Notes: generated by a model not told the origin, from the letters alone. DNA of 64,000 nt from Tetracladium setigerum (GCA_031472005.1 PZJY01000013.1:1736001-1800000); one strand, 5' to 3'. Shown: positions 34,641-46,762, counted from the first letter of the stretch. Translations and numbers: made by a program.

Positions 34641-37460
34641 CTTTGAGATTGTTGTTTTGAGTTATGTGGTTTTGGGGTGTTCTGGTTGGAAAGGTGGAAA
34701 TGAGATTGTGGTTGATGTTCCTGTGAAGTTTCGCGAAGATGGGTTGAGCTGTTGTTGGGGTGTGATGTTGATGGAGGGGGAGATGTTGAAAGCCTGAAGA
34801 TTCCGTCGCTAGCGCTTGGTGGGGTCGAAGAAGGCTTGGCGTGGTTGTGTGACGTTTCCAGAATGGATTGTGATGGATTTTACTGTATGGAATCAACATG
34901 AATGCAGAACTCGGACTACAGAAGTTTCATTTTGCCTCTTTGTTAAACCTCCTGGCTGTAAGTTGGGCTTCCTTTTTTGTGAATGATCATTATCTAATAC
35001 TTCATTGTCAACAGGATGGTTTAGACAAGTACCAAGTTAGACTGGATGAAGGTCACATTGTTTTTAGCAAGTCTTTTGATTCTACCTGGGTAGTCATTTA
35101 CTGGGGAAAATGACATTGCAAAAGTCAATCATTATTTGCTGCCTTGTTACAGATATCTTTTCAATGGTCTCAGGTTTCTCGTAACTGTCCATCCACCTGT
35201 CTTGAAGGGATGATTACAGCCCTTGCAGGTTCTTGTGGAGGATTGCTTACTACTTGTGCAAGAAACCCTCGAAGGCAAGTGGTAATCTTACTCTTGAGAA
35301 AAGCTTCTTGTGGATTTGACTATTGTTGACTTGTTGAAACATGAACGCTGGCTTTATTGTGGTATTATATGTAGGGTTCTTTATCCGGTGGAAAACAGTG
35401 GCAGGTTTCCATAGACGTGAGATTCCGTTTCTTGTGAGTATTTCTCCTCAGACTCGAAAACGGAAAAATAAGAGTGAGGTTCAAGTTTTGCGATATTGTA
35501 TCGCCAGCTTCTTCATGCCATCCATATATGTACTTATATTTGGCGGCATGGATTGGGAGAATATCGTCTGAGGAATCTCATATGGTCACAGAAAGATCTT
35601 CAACTCGTGCTCCCTCTCTCAAAAGATGCATGGGAGGAAGGAGCACAGTAATAAGGAAAAGAAATGAGAAGTTCGTTCATCAAACAGAGTTCGCAGGTGG
35701 TCCCACGTCGTCTTCAACCCGCGCCGAGCTTCCCCATACTGTAAATTAAACACAACCTTGGTCCCTACCACAAAACACACCCACAACTCGGAGATTCCAA
35801 ACGACTTTTCATGACGTCCTCATTATGCGGGCATCGGCTTCAATGCAACATCGTGTTTCCAAGCAAAGAAAGGAAGGTCACGATTCATGAAGAGGACACT
35901 TGATTTCCCGGAGTTGTCTCATGGAAAATCTTTGAAACCGGTACAGAGAGCGCAGAAACAGCAGAAACAACGCGCGCATTATTTGAGAAGTTGAGCAACA
36001 AAAACATCAGACGAATAATGAACGGATGACCGAGGATGCAGGCAATCACCTCACCCATGCTGAGCAAGAAAAAACGGTGGTGCCTGAGAAGAAGGAAGAA
36101 CATGACTTGTTACCGTCTTTGGATTGAAATTTGTTGATCTCTTGGTTCCGAGTTTCTGCAGTGGTTCGATCTGCTGTACGTCGCAATCTCAAATTACGGA
36201 GCCTCCGGTATGAGCGGTCTGGTTGAGCTGGTCTACCCTTGATAATTGCTGCCAGATTGACTTTTGTGAGATGGTTGGAGGTTGCCGTGGTAATAATGAG
36301 CCAAATTCGACACTCAGGGCGCGGTGTTGAGGACGAAAACTTTGTCTCGTTTTACCGATATCGTTTGTTGTTTTGATGTTTTGGTGTTTTGATGTTACAA
36401 CTCTCGTTGGAACTTGGGGAGCCCACCGGATTGCCACACCTGGGCCGGCCACAGTCGAAATGGCATTCTGGCCACAATGGGCTGGAGGCCCTTCATCCAG
36501 GCCAAGCCGGGATCTCTCGATAGCACGTCCTTGATGGCCGCCATGATTACCCTGTATCCATGATATGATGAAAATCATTGCACCCCTGGTTGTTTCATCT
36601 CATCTCTGTGGCAGACAGTGTCGTGCTGACGCTGGTCAAGCGAGCCTTTAGCGAGATGACCCTCGTTCCTCTAGTCTGGGTCCAACTCTTCTTTCACAAC
36701 AGCAACAACAACAACAACATTGACCACCATCACGGGAAATTCTCACAACGGGACACGGTTACAACGCGTAACAAGTCACAGCTTTGATTTAGCTTCCTCT
36801 TCCCATCCATTCGAAAGGATGACATTCCCCTTGAAATTGGGAGAGATGAACCGTCCTTCTCCACCCGTTCTGATTGGATTCTCCCGTAAGATTAGATCGA
36901 CCCCTTCATCCATGTCGGCTGCATCCCGTCGAATCTCTTACCAAGTTATTACCCTTCGTCCTTCCAGAACTTTGCCACGACAACAAGTGAACAGGGACAC
37001 ATCATCCCAGCAAGCTGTGGGGAATGATGTGTGGGTTGTTCAGGCTGAGGGCCTGGAAATGAAATCACTCAATCATCTTGCCATCAACCTCAAACAGCCT
37101 ATCAAGCTTGTCTTCACTTTCTGCATGCCCGTTGTCCCCTCGTACAGGGCTGGAAAGTAGGTCTGGATGAGAGGGTACGGTGATCAATCTGGAGTAGATA
37201 AGTTGTCTATCTCCTTTGATCCTCCTTTCTCGTCATCTCTGCAAAAGTTTTGCTACTGCAACTACACTCCTTTTTCATTCCTGCATTCAGCATCTTTGGG
37301 TTCCTGGTGACCTGTCCACTCCTTTGGAAATCAAAACACACTCCTTTAGTACTACATAAGGTTCTCGCAGTTGAGATCCTCGGGAATCTGTCAGTTCAAA
37401 ATTTCCCTCAAACCCGCCAATCAGTATTGCCAAAACATACCGAGAACTTTCCCAGCAAGC
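34641..37460. other. Intergenic, 2.8 kb
   Basis: No gene can be supported. Short frames at 34898-35113, 35474-35749 and 36720-37160 lack domain, splice or composition support. The final kilobase is probably the promoter and leader of the following large gene. Confidence 0.4.
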
Positions 37461-40296
37461 ATGTTCAAAACAACATCTGACAAGAACACCGGGAGGATTC
37501 ATCATGGTGGAGGAACTGGTTTGAGTGGGCGAGACACCGATTTTCCTGATGCACCCGCCCATGTTTTAGATCGAGCACAGGCCTTACCACTCGACATCAA
37601 TACAATCCGACAATTCTCCTTCGCCCAACATGAGCGATCTGCAATTCCTGAAAGACCGAGCACATCCGGTGGGCCTGCATCGACTTCAGATTTTCCATTG
37701 CGGAGGGATGCATGGAAGAGGGAAACAAGAGACGATTTCGACTTTCCCCCACCATCTACACATGGCAAATACACTACATTTTATGACTTCCCACTTCCCG
37801 GTGGACTTCCTACACCAGACAGTGCTTCAGAGGACTTTTCTCTTCCAGCTCGAAAGTCGTCACTTGCCCGGTCGCCAACACCCGAGTCAATCGAGATCGG
37901 GCCTGAGGAGGCTATGGAAGCCAGTGCGATGGCCATAGGAATGGCTATCGGTAGCCCGGGGCATGCCCCAGCAACATGGCAACAACAAGCCTTTGTAAAT
38001 GAATATTATCCTTCGCCTGAACCTACAGAAGCCTCGATGGAACGGAGTCCAATGCCTACAAAACAGAAGAGCAAGTGGAAGATGTTCGGAGGCTTGTTTG
38101 GTGGTGGAGCCAAGAAGCAGACCACAGTGCAAGCACAGAACTTCTATCAACTTCAGGCCGAGAGAACGCCAACTGAACATCAACCAATCCGTGGATGGAC
38201 GACCTCTGAGCAGCATGCAGCGGAAAAGAAGAGACCAGACGCCGCGAGAGCCAACACGGCGCCTGTTAGATTTGACATGCAGCCGCTTGGTCTTGACAAT
38301 CCTGAAATTCTTGTTGATGGAAATCGACTTGATGAAAATGCACAGTCTAAGGGGAAACCCAGAGGAGGTATGCTCGATGTGGATATTCCCTCGGTTGAAA
38401 TGGAACGCTACAGTGTGATGTTTGGGAGTCTGCTTTCAGGAGGCCAGTCAACAACAACCCCATCTCTTTTAGCACGACGACAAGCTACTCTTGACCGACT
38501 CAAGGTTGTAAATGAAGAGTTAGCTCAGAGGGTATGTGTCTCTCCTAAATCTTCATTCAACACGCTAACAACACTTCCAGGAACAAGAACTAGAAGAGAA
38601 AGAAAAGCAGATCAAGCATCCCCGTCGAGCTACTTCACCTGGCCTCACGCGGAGTCCTGCATTCTCACTCTTTCCCAATACTCCATCTCGAGACTCCCGA
38701 CTCGGAAGAGCGCCATCACCAAATGGCCGCTTGGTTCGTTCCAACACTTCGCCAGCTGCACTTTCTCCAAATCGACCGTCTTTCGCCCCAGGTCTCGATA
38801 ATGAGTTCCATGCTACTCTCATGGAGCCAGGACCCCACGTTCCTAATCCAAGCTACGAAGAGGATACATCAGCCAGCGTAGCATCCAAACCTAAGCAGAA
38901 GCCAGATCTAAAATCTATTGTCAAACTCGCACAAGCACAGGCAGCGAGCGACCTTCGCCAGCAGCAACAGAATCGAAATTTCACACCAGATGGAACACAA
39001 CTTACTCTGTCTCCAGAGGCGGACATCTACGATGTATCACCAACATACACAAGACCATCTTTCTCTGAGCAAACTAGACAGATAATCCCAAGATACACAC
39101 CCCAAACAACGACATCTTCCTCCTCCAACTCAGCAACGTCCCAATCCGATCACAGCACATCCTCTAGCATCTCAACCACAACATCAATATCTCACACCTC
39201 AATGATCAAGCCTCCAACTAGAACTCCCTCTCCCCAATCCACCACGAAAGCCCTCCCAATCCCCATGTCCAAATTCACCGCGCCGCCTCAAACCCACAAA
39301 ACCCGCAACCGAAGCGCAACAACCAGCGCCAGCGCCAACAACTCCTCATCGCCCATCACAATGCCAAATTCAAGCCGCAGCATCCCCCGCACGCCCGAAA
39401 TAATCTCTGGCCCGACAAACCTGAGCACAACCTCGCCCTCTCTCCTCTCCTCCTCGACGCCGAACTCCAGCTCTCCCCGACCCGTTAAAGTCCTCAAAGC
39501 CGAAGTTCAAAAGGCAGCCGAAGACGAGAATGAAGCTCGCCTAAAATCACTCGCTGAAGTCTCAATCGCACGACAAATTTCGGTGTCGAGACAGCAAAGA
39601 CAATTACTCGTTCCTATCAAGGGTAGTTTCAGGGGCAGAGGCTCCGCTGTTGTAATTGGCGATAGCAGTGACAATTCCATTACCACCACTCCATCACCAA
39701 ACCCAACAACAACAGCAACAAGACCGAATATGCGCGCACGCGCTTCAACAGTCTCGTCATCTTCTCCATCCGCGCCGTCAAAGATTCCTTCGTACAACCA
39801 CAACTTCCCTTCACCCCTTCACAACATGGGAGGAAGTGGTGGAATCAACGTCTCAAACGTCACATCACCACTCAGCGCCGTCGAACGCGCCACACGCGAA
39901 GAATGGGAGATAAGCAATAACATCACCGTCTCCAGCAATAGAACCACCACTACCACCACTAGCTCACCATCACTCTCCTCTCCTACCGGTGCATCTTCCA
40001 CCAACGCCATCGCAGGAGTAAGGAAAGCAAGAGAGCAGAGAGAAAGAGAGAGGTTAGTAGCAGCTGTGAAACCGAGTTTGCCGACCCTCGTTATTGTCGG
40101 TGGGAATGATGTTGCCGGGTGGGATGGAAGTAGTGCGAGTGGTGGGAAGGAGAGGGGAGATGGGATTGCGGGGAGGAGGAGAAGGGCGAGGATGGAGAGG
40201 GATGCGAATATTGCTTTGGGAAAGGGGGTTGGGACGGGGAGTGTGAAGGGGCATGAGTATAAGAGGAGTGAGAAGGTTGTTGTTGAGAGGATTTGA
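37461..40296 (+). CDS. Large Ser/Thr/Pro-rich conserved fungal protein
   Basis: Two exons, 37461-38531 and 38581-40296, join in phase over a 49-bp intron (GTATGT...TTCCAG) to 928 aa. Most of the protein is low-complexity (Ser, Thr, Pro, Asn) and probably disordered. Structured islands are KSKWKMFGGLFGGGAKK, GMLDVDIPSVEMERYSVMFG, RRQATLDRLKVVNEELAQR with a following Glu/Lys coiled coil, and DLKSIVKLAQAQAASD. I associate the MERYSVMFG and KWKMFGGLFG blocks with uncharacterised Pezizomycotina proteins and know no function. The start at 37461 is chosen over an open in-frame ATG at 37371 because the acidic/basic pattern begins there; this is uncertain. Codon use changes in the last 300 bases to G-rich codons. 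Confidence 0.75.
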
Positions 40297-41465
40297 GAGG
40301 AGGACTATAAGAAGGAAAGGGAGGGCGGCTTTTCATTTGTTAGGGGGGAAAAAACAGGAGAAAGAAGGAGAGAATACCAGAACACCACCACACAACAAAA
40401 CCAGCAATCTCCAATTTCTACACACACACACACCCAAAAACCAAAAATTCGACAATGGATTCTTCCATATACATACTCTGGCAGTATATATCTTCTTAGG
40501 GATGGTATATAGGGATAAGGGGTTGGCGGGTAAGCGTTTAGCATTGGCGTTCAGAGGTTCGCATGGAAGGGGGGCACTCATCGTTTCTATTTTTTTATTT
40601 GTTCTTAGTTGTCCTTCAAGGGGTGGTTTCTTTTGTTTATATGTGCTTTGGTGTGTGTTCGTTGTGTGTGTGTATACTGTACATACACGTTTTTTTACTT
40701 TTGATCCAGGTTGTTTAGCAAGAGATACCAAAATATAACGTTTTTATGACTGACTGACTGACTGACTGACTTATTGATTGATTGATTTTTGGAAGTTTCT
40801 TGGGGTTTATATAAACGAGATGAGTGAGTGAGTGCTCCATCTTTGTATAGTATGTAATTTTACAGCGAAGGAAAATCCATGGATACCCTCCTTTCTAGCT
40901 TTTATATCTCCCTTTTGGTAGTGAGGCTGTGAACCTCAAAAGAAACGGAAGAGATGATTCGTGGCGAGGTATTTTCAATGCACATTCTCTCATCTTCTTC
41001 GACTAGTTCTTCAACTACGTCCTCTTCAACAACTAGTTCTTTTCAACCAGTTCTTCTTCGACTTATTAGTCTTTTCACCAGAATTGCGCATGCGATTGAA
41101 AAGGGTATTGTTTCAACTTTCAAGGTAACCATTATATTAATTTTTCTATTATCATTATCTGTAGGGTTTGAGACATCGTGAAAGAGGAGTATGTAGAGTT
41201 GCATGCCAACTCCTTCCCCCATGCCTTCCTTCTGTCTCCAAGCATCATTCATCTCATCTCTCGGTACATCTATATATACAAAAACGGCATTTTCTTAATG
41301 ATAATCATAACAGATCACCTCATGCCTCATCCAAAAAAAGAAGAACGCTTGCTAAAATGCAGCTTTGTTTCCCACCTGTCTTTGTCCGCCTATGCTCTTC
41401 TTCTTCTCTCTTTTCTTCTGTTTGTGTTTTGACGTATGCCATCATCCCTCTCTTTCAAGAGTACC
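40297..41465. other. Intergenic, convergent 3' regions
   Basis: Holds the 3' ends of the large gene and of ERG1, and a GACT tetranucleotide array at about 40747-40770. A 75-codon frame at 40954-41181 (Ser/Thr run then a hydrophobic segment) has no further support. Confidence 0.4.
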
Positions 41466-42923
41466 TTAAGGCTTCATCTCACTATAGATAAACGGGAAGA
41501 TAACCACACACGCCTTCCAAAAGACCAACACACTCTCCTCAACCGCCAGCGGAAACTTCCAAAAGCCCAGCAAACTCCCCATCGTATCCTTCATTACCAA
41601 CCAAATACTCAACAGCGCCACCGCGAAAAAGTGATAGAAAAGCACGAGCGGCTGCTTCACAATCCCAGCCAGCAAGCTACTCGGCCCATCCACACAATTG
41701 CCCCCACGCTCGAAATACGCGAAACACCCGCGCTGGAGGGATTTGAGCTGGCGGTCGTCGGCCGCGAAGAGGCTGTACAACGCCATGGCGAGGATGTTGA
41801 TGATGGTCGAGAGATTCTTGCGTTTCCAGTGGAATTCCTTCATGGCTTTTTGCACGGCGGACGTGTCCGCTAAGCTGGGGATTCTCTCGGGCGAGAGCAA
41901 GTCTGCGAGGATGACAACGTCGTTGAATGCGACTGTCATGCCGCCGCCAGTCAATGGGTGACGCATGTTCATTGCGTCGCCGAGAATGACCATGCCTTTT
42001 TGTGTGCCTTGTGTGGTAGGAGGAAGCCATGAGTTGGGCATGCTGCGCGGGATCTTGCCGTCTTCGAGAGCTTTCAAGAAGCACGGTTTGACTTGAGGTG
42101 GGAGGGAGGGAAGGACGATTTTGCGAATATAGGCCCGTACACCTCCTTCCTTCGCAGAAGCCTCGGGTGCATTCTCAGGGACATCAATGAGGCAGCGAGT
42201 TTCGTGCGTGCCGATTTGATAGAGGAGAACCGGGTGGGCGTCGCCGAGGACGACGATGCCTCTGTTCTGCGCGGGCATCGGACAGTCGATCAGTTCCAAG
42301 GCGTAGAATTTGCTGCGCACGATGGGCACCTTGTCGATGTATTCTTTGCGGAATTTGGAGGCGTAGCCGTCGGCGATGATTGTGAGGTCGCCGAAGAAAC
42401 ATTCGTCTGTCTTCTCGCCTGTCTCGTGGTTGGTGGTTTTCGACTTGACGCCCAATACTTGCGATCCCTGTTGGCTGGTGACCATATCTTGAACCTCTGT
42501 CTCGACGATTGTGATGTTTGGCTGGCTTGCGCATGCCTTTCGTAGCTGCGTTATGAATCGTCCATGGTGAAAACTCCTGCCTTCCGGTCTCTTGCTCTGC
42601 TCATCGGGTGGGTATGGAATTCCCACCGCTTTTCCGTAGTATATAACTTCATACCCCTCCACTGGTATCGCATCAATGTCCTCCAAGCATTCGCTCAATC
42701 CCAGTTTCTCCAGCGCGGCACATCCACCTGGTTGTAGGAGCTCGCCCACGATGCGATCGGGTTGCTTCAACCATCGTTCGAGGAGGATGACGCTGCGGCC
42801 TTGTTTGGCGAGGGCGAAGGCAACGGCACATCCGAAGACTCCTGCGCCAACGACTACGACATCTGCTTGGTGATGGAGACGTCTGCGTTCCTCGCTGATG
42901 GTTTGGGAGGTTGTTCGAAACAT
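41466..42923 (-). CDS. ERG1: Squalene epoxidase (monooxygenase)
   Basis: Catalyses the FAD-dependent epoxidation of squalene to 2,3-oxidosqualene, the first oxygen-requiring step of ergosterol synthesis, at the ER and lipid droplets; it is the allylamine target. A single-exon 485-aa frame. The FAD-binding GxGxxG is at residues 26-31 (VVVVGAGVFGCAVA), followed by VILLERWLKQPDRIVGELLQ. The second flavin motif GDAMNMRHPLTGGGM lies in the middle of the C-terminal half. The C-terminus has two hydrophobic segments (PLVLFYHFFAVALLSIWLVM and VFWKACVVIFPFIY) for membrane anchoring. It is divergent from ERG25, the next sterol gene in the window; a CCAAT box and a CACGTG E-box lie about 360-370 bp upstream. 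Confidence 0.95.
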   Translation of the reverse strand: MFRTTSQTISEERRRLHHQADVVVVGAGVFGCAVAFALAKQGRSVILLERWLKQPDRIVGELLQPGGCAALEKLGLSECLEDIDAIPVEGYEVIYYGKAVGIPYPPDEQSKRPEGRSFHHGRFITQLRKACASQPNITIVETEVQDMVTSQQGSQVLGVKSKTTNHETGEKTDECFFGDLTIIADGYASKFRKEYIDKVPIVRSKFYALELIDCPMPAQNRGIVVLGDAHPVLLYQIGTHETRCLIDVPENAPEASAKEGGVRAYIRKIVLPSLPPQVKPCFLKALEDGKIPRSMPNSWLPPTTQGTQKGMVILGDAMNMRHPLTGGGMTVAFNDVVILADLLSPERIPSLADTSAVQKAMKEFHWKRKNLSTIINILAMALYSLFAADDRQLKSLQRGCFAYFERGGNCVDGPSSLLAGIVKQPLVLFYHFFAVALLSIWLVMKDTMGSLLGFWKFPLAVEESVLVFWKACVVIFPFIYSEMKP

Positions 42924-43527
42924 GGCTTTCCGTTTCGTTCAGTTGCCGCGGGGTCTGAGGGACTGACTTCGGACGAAATGCCAACAAAGAAAAAAGTGGT
43001 TCTGATGGCGGGTTTGTTTCGACTTTTCTTGCTGGTTGAAAGCAAAATGTAAGGACGGATGGCGGATGTTCTTGTTGAAATGTCAGGACATAACGAAAAA
43101 AGAGGCGGTCTAGGAAGATTGGAAGAATGAAATGGTGGCCTGACTTGGAGGACTCAATCGACCGAGGGGATGATTCTATGGGGAGATAAAAGTCACAAAA
43201 TAGGGAGAGGGATGGGGCGATTTATCGAGAGGAAAGCTTCTCCCTCAATTTCATCCCGTTAAATTACCATCCCCATTACTTGATTGGTTAGCACGTGAAA
43301 ACGAATGCATTATCAGATGCCATGGAGAGCTTCCGAACGCGTGGAACATGTTGGTTATTTGGTGCCCTATTATTGTCAGAGAATTCTAAGCATCGCTCGT
43401 GCCACTGGGCATCAGGTAACTTTTGGTTGAGATGATTCGCATTAAGAAAGTTCATTACGCGTTGATATGGAAATCGACTTTTTCTTGGCAAAAAAGGGGT
43501 ATGGCTTGGCAAACTTACCCGTCACTT

Positions 43528-43551
43528 GTACTGTACTGTACAGTACAGTAC
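43528..43551. repeat. 24-bp perfect palindrome of GTACTGTAC units
   Basis: Built from GTACTGTACTGT and its exact complement ACAGTACAGTAC, joined without a spacer. It lies about 605 bp upstream of ERG1. Confidence 0.9.
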
Positions 43552-44658
43552 CTCGCTCAGATTTCGCTTATGGAGGATGCGCTTGTTCGTTTGTTTACCT
43601 TACGTAGGTCCTCTGTAAGCTGCTTCGTGACATGATATTCTAGAAAAAGTTGGACATTTGGGCCCATTGTAAAGTCCCGTCGGTCTTTTTCATTTATTTT
43701 CTCTTCTCATCATTTCACCCAGCCCATCTTGCGTGATACTGTATTTACATGTGACACTCATATCCCAGGCAACATACAACATTTTCGAATGCCTAGTAAT
43801 CTAGCACTCTTTCATAAACGCCAGTGGGGCAGGTAGCAAGTACATTATGTGTTTGTGGAATTCAACCGATATATTCGGTTATCCTGCTGCTTAGCTACCC
43901 GAGCGACGAATACTTGACGCAAGGCAGCATCCAGACGGAGACTTTGCTGCAATGAGATGTTGGCAAAGAAGCCATCCGCTACTTGTTTAGGCCTCTCCTT
44001 GATCATGTCAAGTGGTGAAGTTCTTTCTCCAACGAGCATCAATTGGCACCTGGCAGATCATTAAGTGCCTTAATTGACGATCGGGCAATAGGTAGATTTA
44101 GCACATTGAGCAGCTTTCATTAAGCTACTGTCACTCCGTACAACTCTAGCCGATGGAGATGAATGATTTCCAATCGGTGCAGTTTCTGGTTTGAGTAAAA
44201 TTGTCTTCGTTGCCACTATCGGTCGACTTGAATGTACCGAAGTGGCGGAGACGTCAAGGAGATTGTAATAGTCTCCAGCTTTGCAATGGCCATGCAGACG
44301 ATACATACAACACTTGTCGTCTATGAAGCTTCGAGCCAAACCAAATCCCGAAAAATGTGTGAACATACTAAGATTTCCACGTTCTGTAAAGTCTGCCAAT
44401 ATGATCCACGAGGGCTCTCCCACAGCATGCCGATGGATTTCAAATCAAGATTCTAAATATGAACGGCGACGTAATGAATCAGGGAGAAAGAAGAAAATCG
44501 TATGTAATGACTTGCATATCAAATGGTTTGAGGACGGCACTCAAGGTCCCGACTGAGTGCAAATGGGCCGTTTATCTTGCCTCTCCTCTCCATTGGATGA
44601 TGGGGTACTCTTCACTCCATGAAGTATATGCAATTGTACATACTGCAGGGTGGGACCA

Positions 44659-44710
44659 GCTCATCCGGGGATTGAATACTGGATTCCTGCTCGTCCGGGG
44701 ACTGAATACT
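44659..44710. repeat. Two 22-bp direct repeats, 30-bp spacing
   Basis: GCTCATCCGGGGATTGAATA at 44659 recurs as GCTCGTCCGGGGACTGAATA at 44689, with two substitutions across 22 bases. They lie about 540-590 bp upstream of the ERG25 start. Confidence 0.75.
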
Positions 44711-44934
44711 TTTGGTTTCAGGAAGACAAATCCCCCAATAGGAGATGCATCTAGACTCAGGGACTTTTGTTTACCTCACGGTCTTTGGTTGTCGGATTTT
44801 TCGCATCCGATCAGATGCGAGTGGAACGATTTCGATGCGGGAATTACTGTGATGGTGGTTCGGTGGCATGCGTTGGTACTTGGACGTTGGTCGACGGAGG
44901 ACGAAGGTCAGAAGACGGTGGTCTCGCCCAGCCC

Positions 44935-44947
44935 TCACGTGACGTCA
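44935..44947. promoter_or_regulatory. Overlapping E-box (TCACGTGA) and CRE (TGACGTCA)
   Basis: Two perfect palindromes share three bases within 13 bp, 298 bp before the ERG25 start. E-boxes are bound by bHLH factors including SREBP; TGACGTCA is the bZIP (CREB/ATF) site. Binding is inferred only. Confidence 0.6.
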
Positions 44948-45245
44948 AAACTAGCCCCTTTTTCCCGAATACGATTCAACCGATTAGCCGGGTCCCCTTA
45001 GCGTGATCGGGACAGTGGCTGCCGTTCCTGAAATTGTGGTACGAGAGGCGAGATTGGTGGATTGGGGGGAGATGGGTGGATGGGTGAGTGAGTGATGGAT
45101 TGATTGATAAAAAAGTGACCGCCCTCTCCCTCCCTCCTTTTCTCTTCCCCAACAACAACATCTCGACATCTCGGCGATCTCCCTCCTCTCCCTTTTTGCG
45201 ACTTCAGTTTTCATTTCACTTCTCTGTCTGGAGACGTTGCCCGCC

Positions 45246-46258
45246 ATGGACGTTTTCACCAATTCCACGCTCTTGCAGCAGCCTGAGACCTTCTTCGGCA
45301 TTTACGATGAGTTGACGAAATACAACGTTCATCTGAACATCTTTGAGAGGCTTTGGGCAGTACGTTCACCACCAACCCAATCAGCAATGAATGGGCAGAC
45401 CGCCAATTGCAGAAACCCGAGTTTATTTGTATTATTACCTATGCTAACCACACAACCTACCCACAGAGCTGGTACGCCTACATGCAAAATGATGTCCTCG
45501 CGACGGGAATCATGAGCTTCGTCATGCACGAAGCTGTTTACTTCGGCCGCGCTCTCCCCTGGATCATCATTGGCAAAATCCCCTATTTCGACCAATGGAA
45601 GCTCCAACCCACCAAGACCCCAACTGCCCGCGAACAATGGACCTGCACCAAACTCGTCCTCCTCAGTCATTTCACTGTCGAATTGCCACAAATCTGGTTG
45701 TTTCACCCAATGGCAAAGTTCTGCGGAATGGATACCGGTGTACCCTTCCCAAGCTTGGCCACCATCTGCTTCCAGATTGCCGTCTTCTTTGTGTTGGAGG
45801 ACGCCTGGCATTACTGGATGCATCGCGCGATGCACTGGGGTCCTCTTTACAAGAACATCCACAAGATCCATCACCAATACTCTGCTCCATTCGGCCTGGC
45901 CGCTGAGTATGCTTCCCCAATCGAAGTCATGGTTCTCGGCGCCGGAACCGTCTTGATGCCAATCCTTTGGGTTTTCGCCACTGGCAACCTCCACATCCTC
46001 ACCATGTATCTCTGGATCGTCGCTCGTCTTTTCCAGGCCATCGATGCCCACAGTGGTTATGACTTCCCATGGAGTCTGCACCACTTCGTGCCATTCTGGG
46101 CTGGTGCCGAGCATCACGATGTTCACCACGAGAAATTCATTGGCAACTACGCAAGCAGCTTCAGATGGTGGGATTACATGCTCGACACCGAGTCCGGACC
46201 AGAGGCAGCCAAGAGGAGACGAGAGCAGAAGGAGGCCAAGCTCGCCAAATCGAAGTAA
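45246..46258 (+). CDS. ERG25: C-4 methylsterol oxidase
   Basis: An ER membrane non-haem di-iron oxidase that removes C-4 methyl groups during ergosterol synthesis. Exons 45246-45359 and 45467-46258 join in phase to 301 aa, near the yeast length. The three histidine boxes of the fatty-acid hydroxylase superfamily are present: HYWMHRAMHW, HKIHHQYSAPFG and AEHHDVHHEKF. Hydrophobic segments surround them (ATICFQIAVFFVLEDAW; MVLGAGTVLMPILWVFA). The C-terminus is a Lys/Arg-rich tail (AKRRREQKEAKLAKSK), possibly an ER-retention KxKxx-type signal. Its divergent neighbour across the shared intergenic region, ERG1, acts earlier in the same pathway. Confidence 0.95.
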
Positions 46259-46762
46259 ACACACATTTTGGCAGAGGTTGTACATATGAAAAAAGATTGT
46301 AGATGAGGCCAGTGGGGGTCAGGATAGACAGGGTGATCTGACGCGTTGCAGACTGAGGCGAGGGAGGGAAATTGCAGCTCAATCATTGACCGGGACAGAT
46401 AAAGAGGTCTTGTATGGAATAATGACGGTACGGAGAAGGTCTTACACTTTTTGGAATTTCGGAGTTTGGAGATTCATTAAACTTTTACATAGAAGACAGC
46501 GTAGATTGCGATTGTCTCTCCCCTAATATAATATCTTCGAACAAGTAATTTTTCTCATTCTTGAATCGCTTTGCTTGTGTAACTTTCTCCTGTGCTGTAC
46601 ATATCAAAATTTAAAAATCCGGCAAATTTTTTGGTACACTTATCGTTAACAATACCACCGCACAAAGTTTCCTCCTGACTTTCCACCATATGATACTCGT
46701 GCCACAATCCCTTCCTACGTTCCTTCCTACCTCCCTACCTATCTAAGGTACCCTACTTCTTC
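46259..46762. other. Intergenic, convergent 3' ends
   Basis: No gene is seen; it holds the 3' ends of ERG25 and of the pterin dehydratase. Confidence 0.4.

Larger units (their letters stand above)
42924..45245. promoter_or_regulatory. Shared ERG1/ERG25 intergenic region
   Basis: A 2.3-kb gene-free region between two divergent sterol genes. Visible elements: inverted CCAAT (43283-43287) and CACGTG (43292-43297) on the ERG1 side, a 24-bp perfect palindrome (43528-43551), a 30-bp-period repeat (44659-44710), and a TCACGTGA/TGACGTCA composite (44935-44947) 298 bp before ERG25. Fungal SREBP (SrbA-type) factors bind E-box-like sterol elements, so sterol or hypoxia control is plausible but inferred. 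Confidence 0.6.

Noticed and set aside
36720..37160. 146-codon plus-strand frame upstream of the large Ser/Thr-rich gene
   Set aside because: No family resemblance and no splice link to the next gene; kept as promoter/leader sequence.
40954..41181. 75-codon Ser/Thr-rich frame with a hydrophobic end
   Set aside because: The Ser/Thr run comes from a simple TCT/ACT repeat; possible splicing to downstream frames gives no recognisable protein.
45329..46285. 318-codon open frame on the minus strand across ERG25
   Set aside because: It is the mirror of a highly biased, conserved coding exon. It has no family resemblance, and ERG25 with its three histidine boxes explains the DNA.
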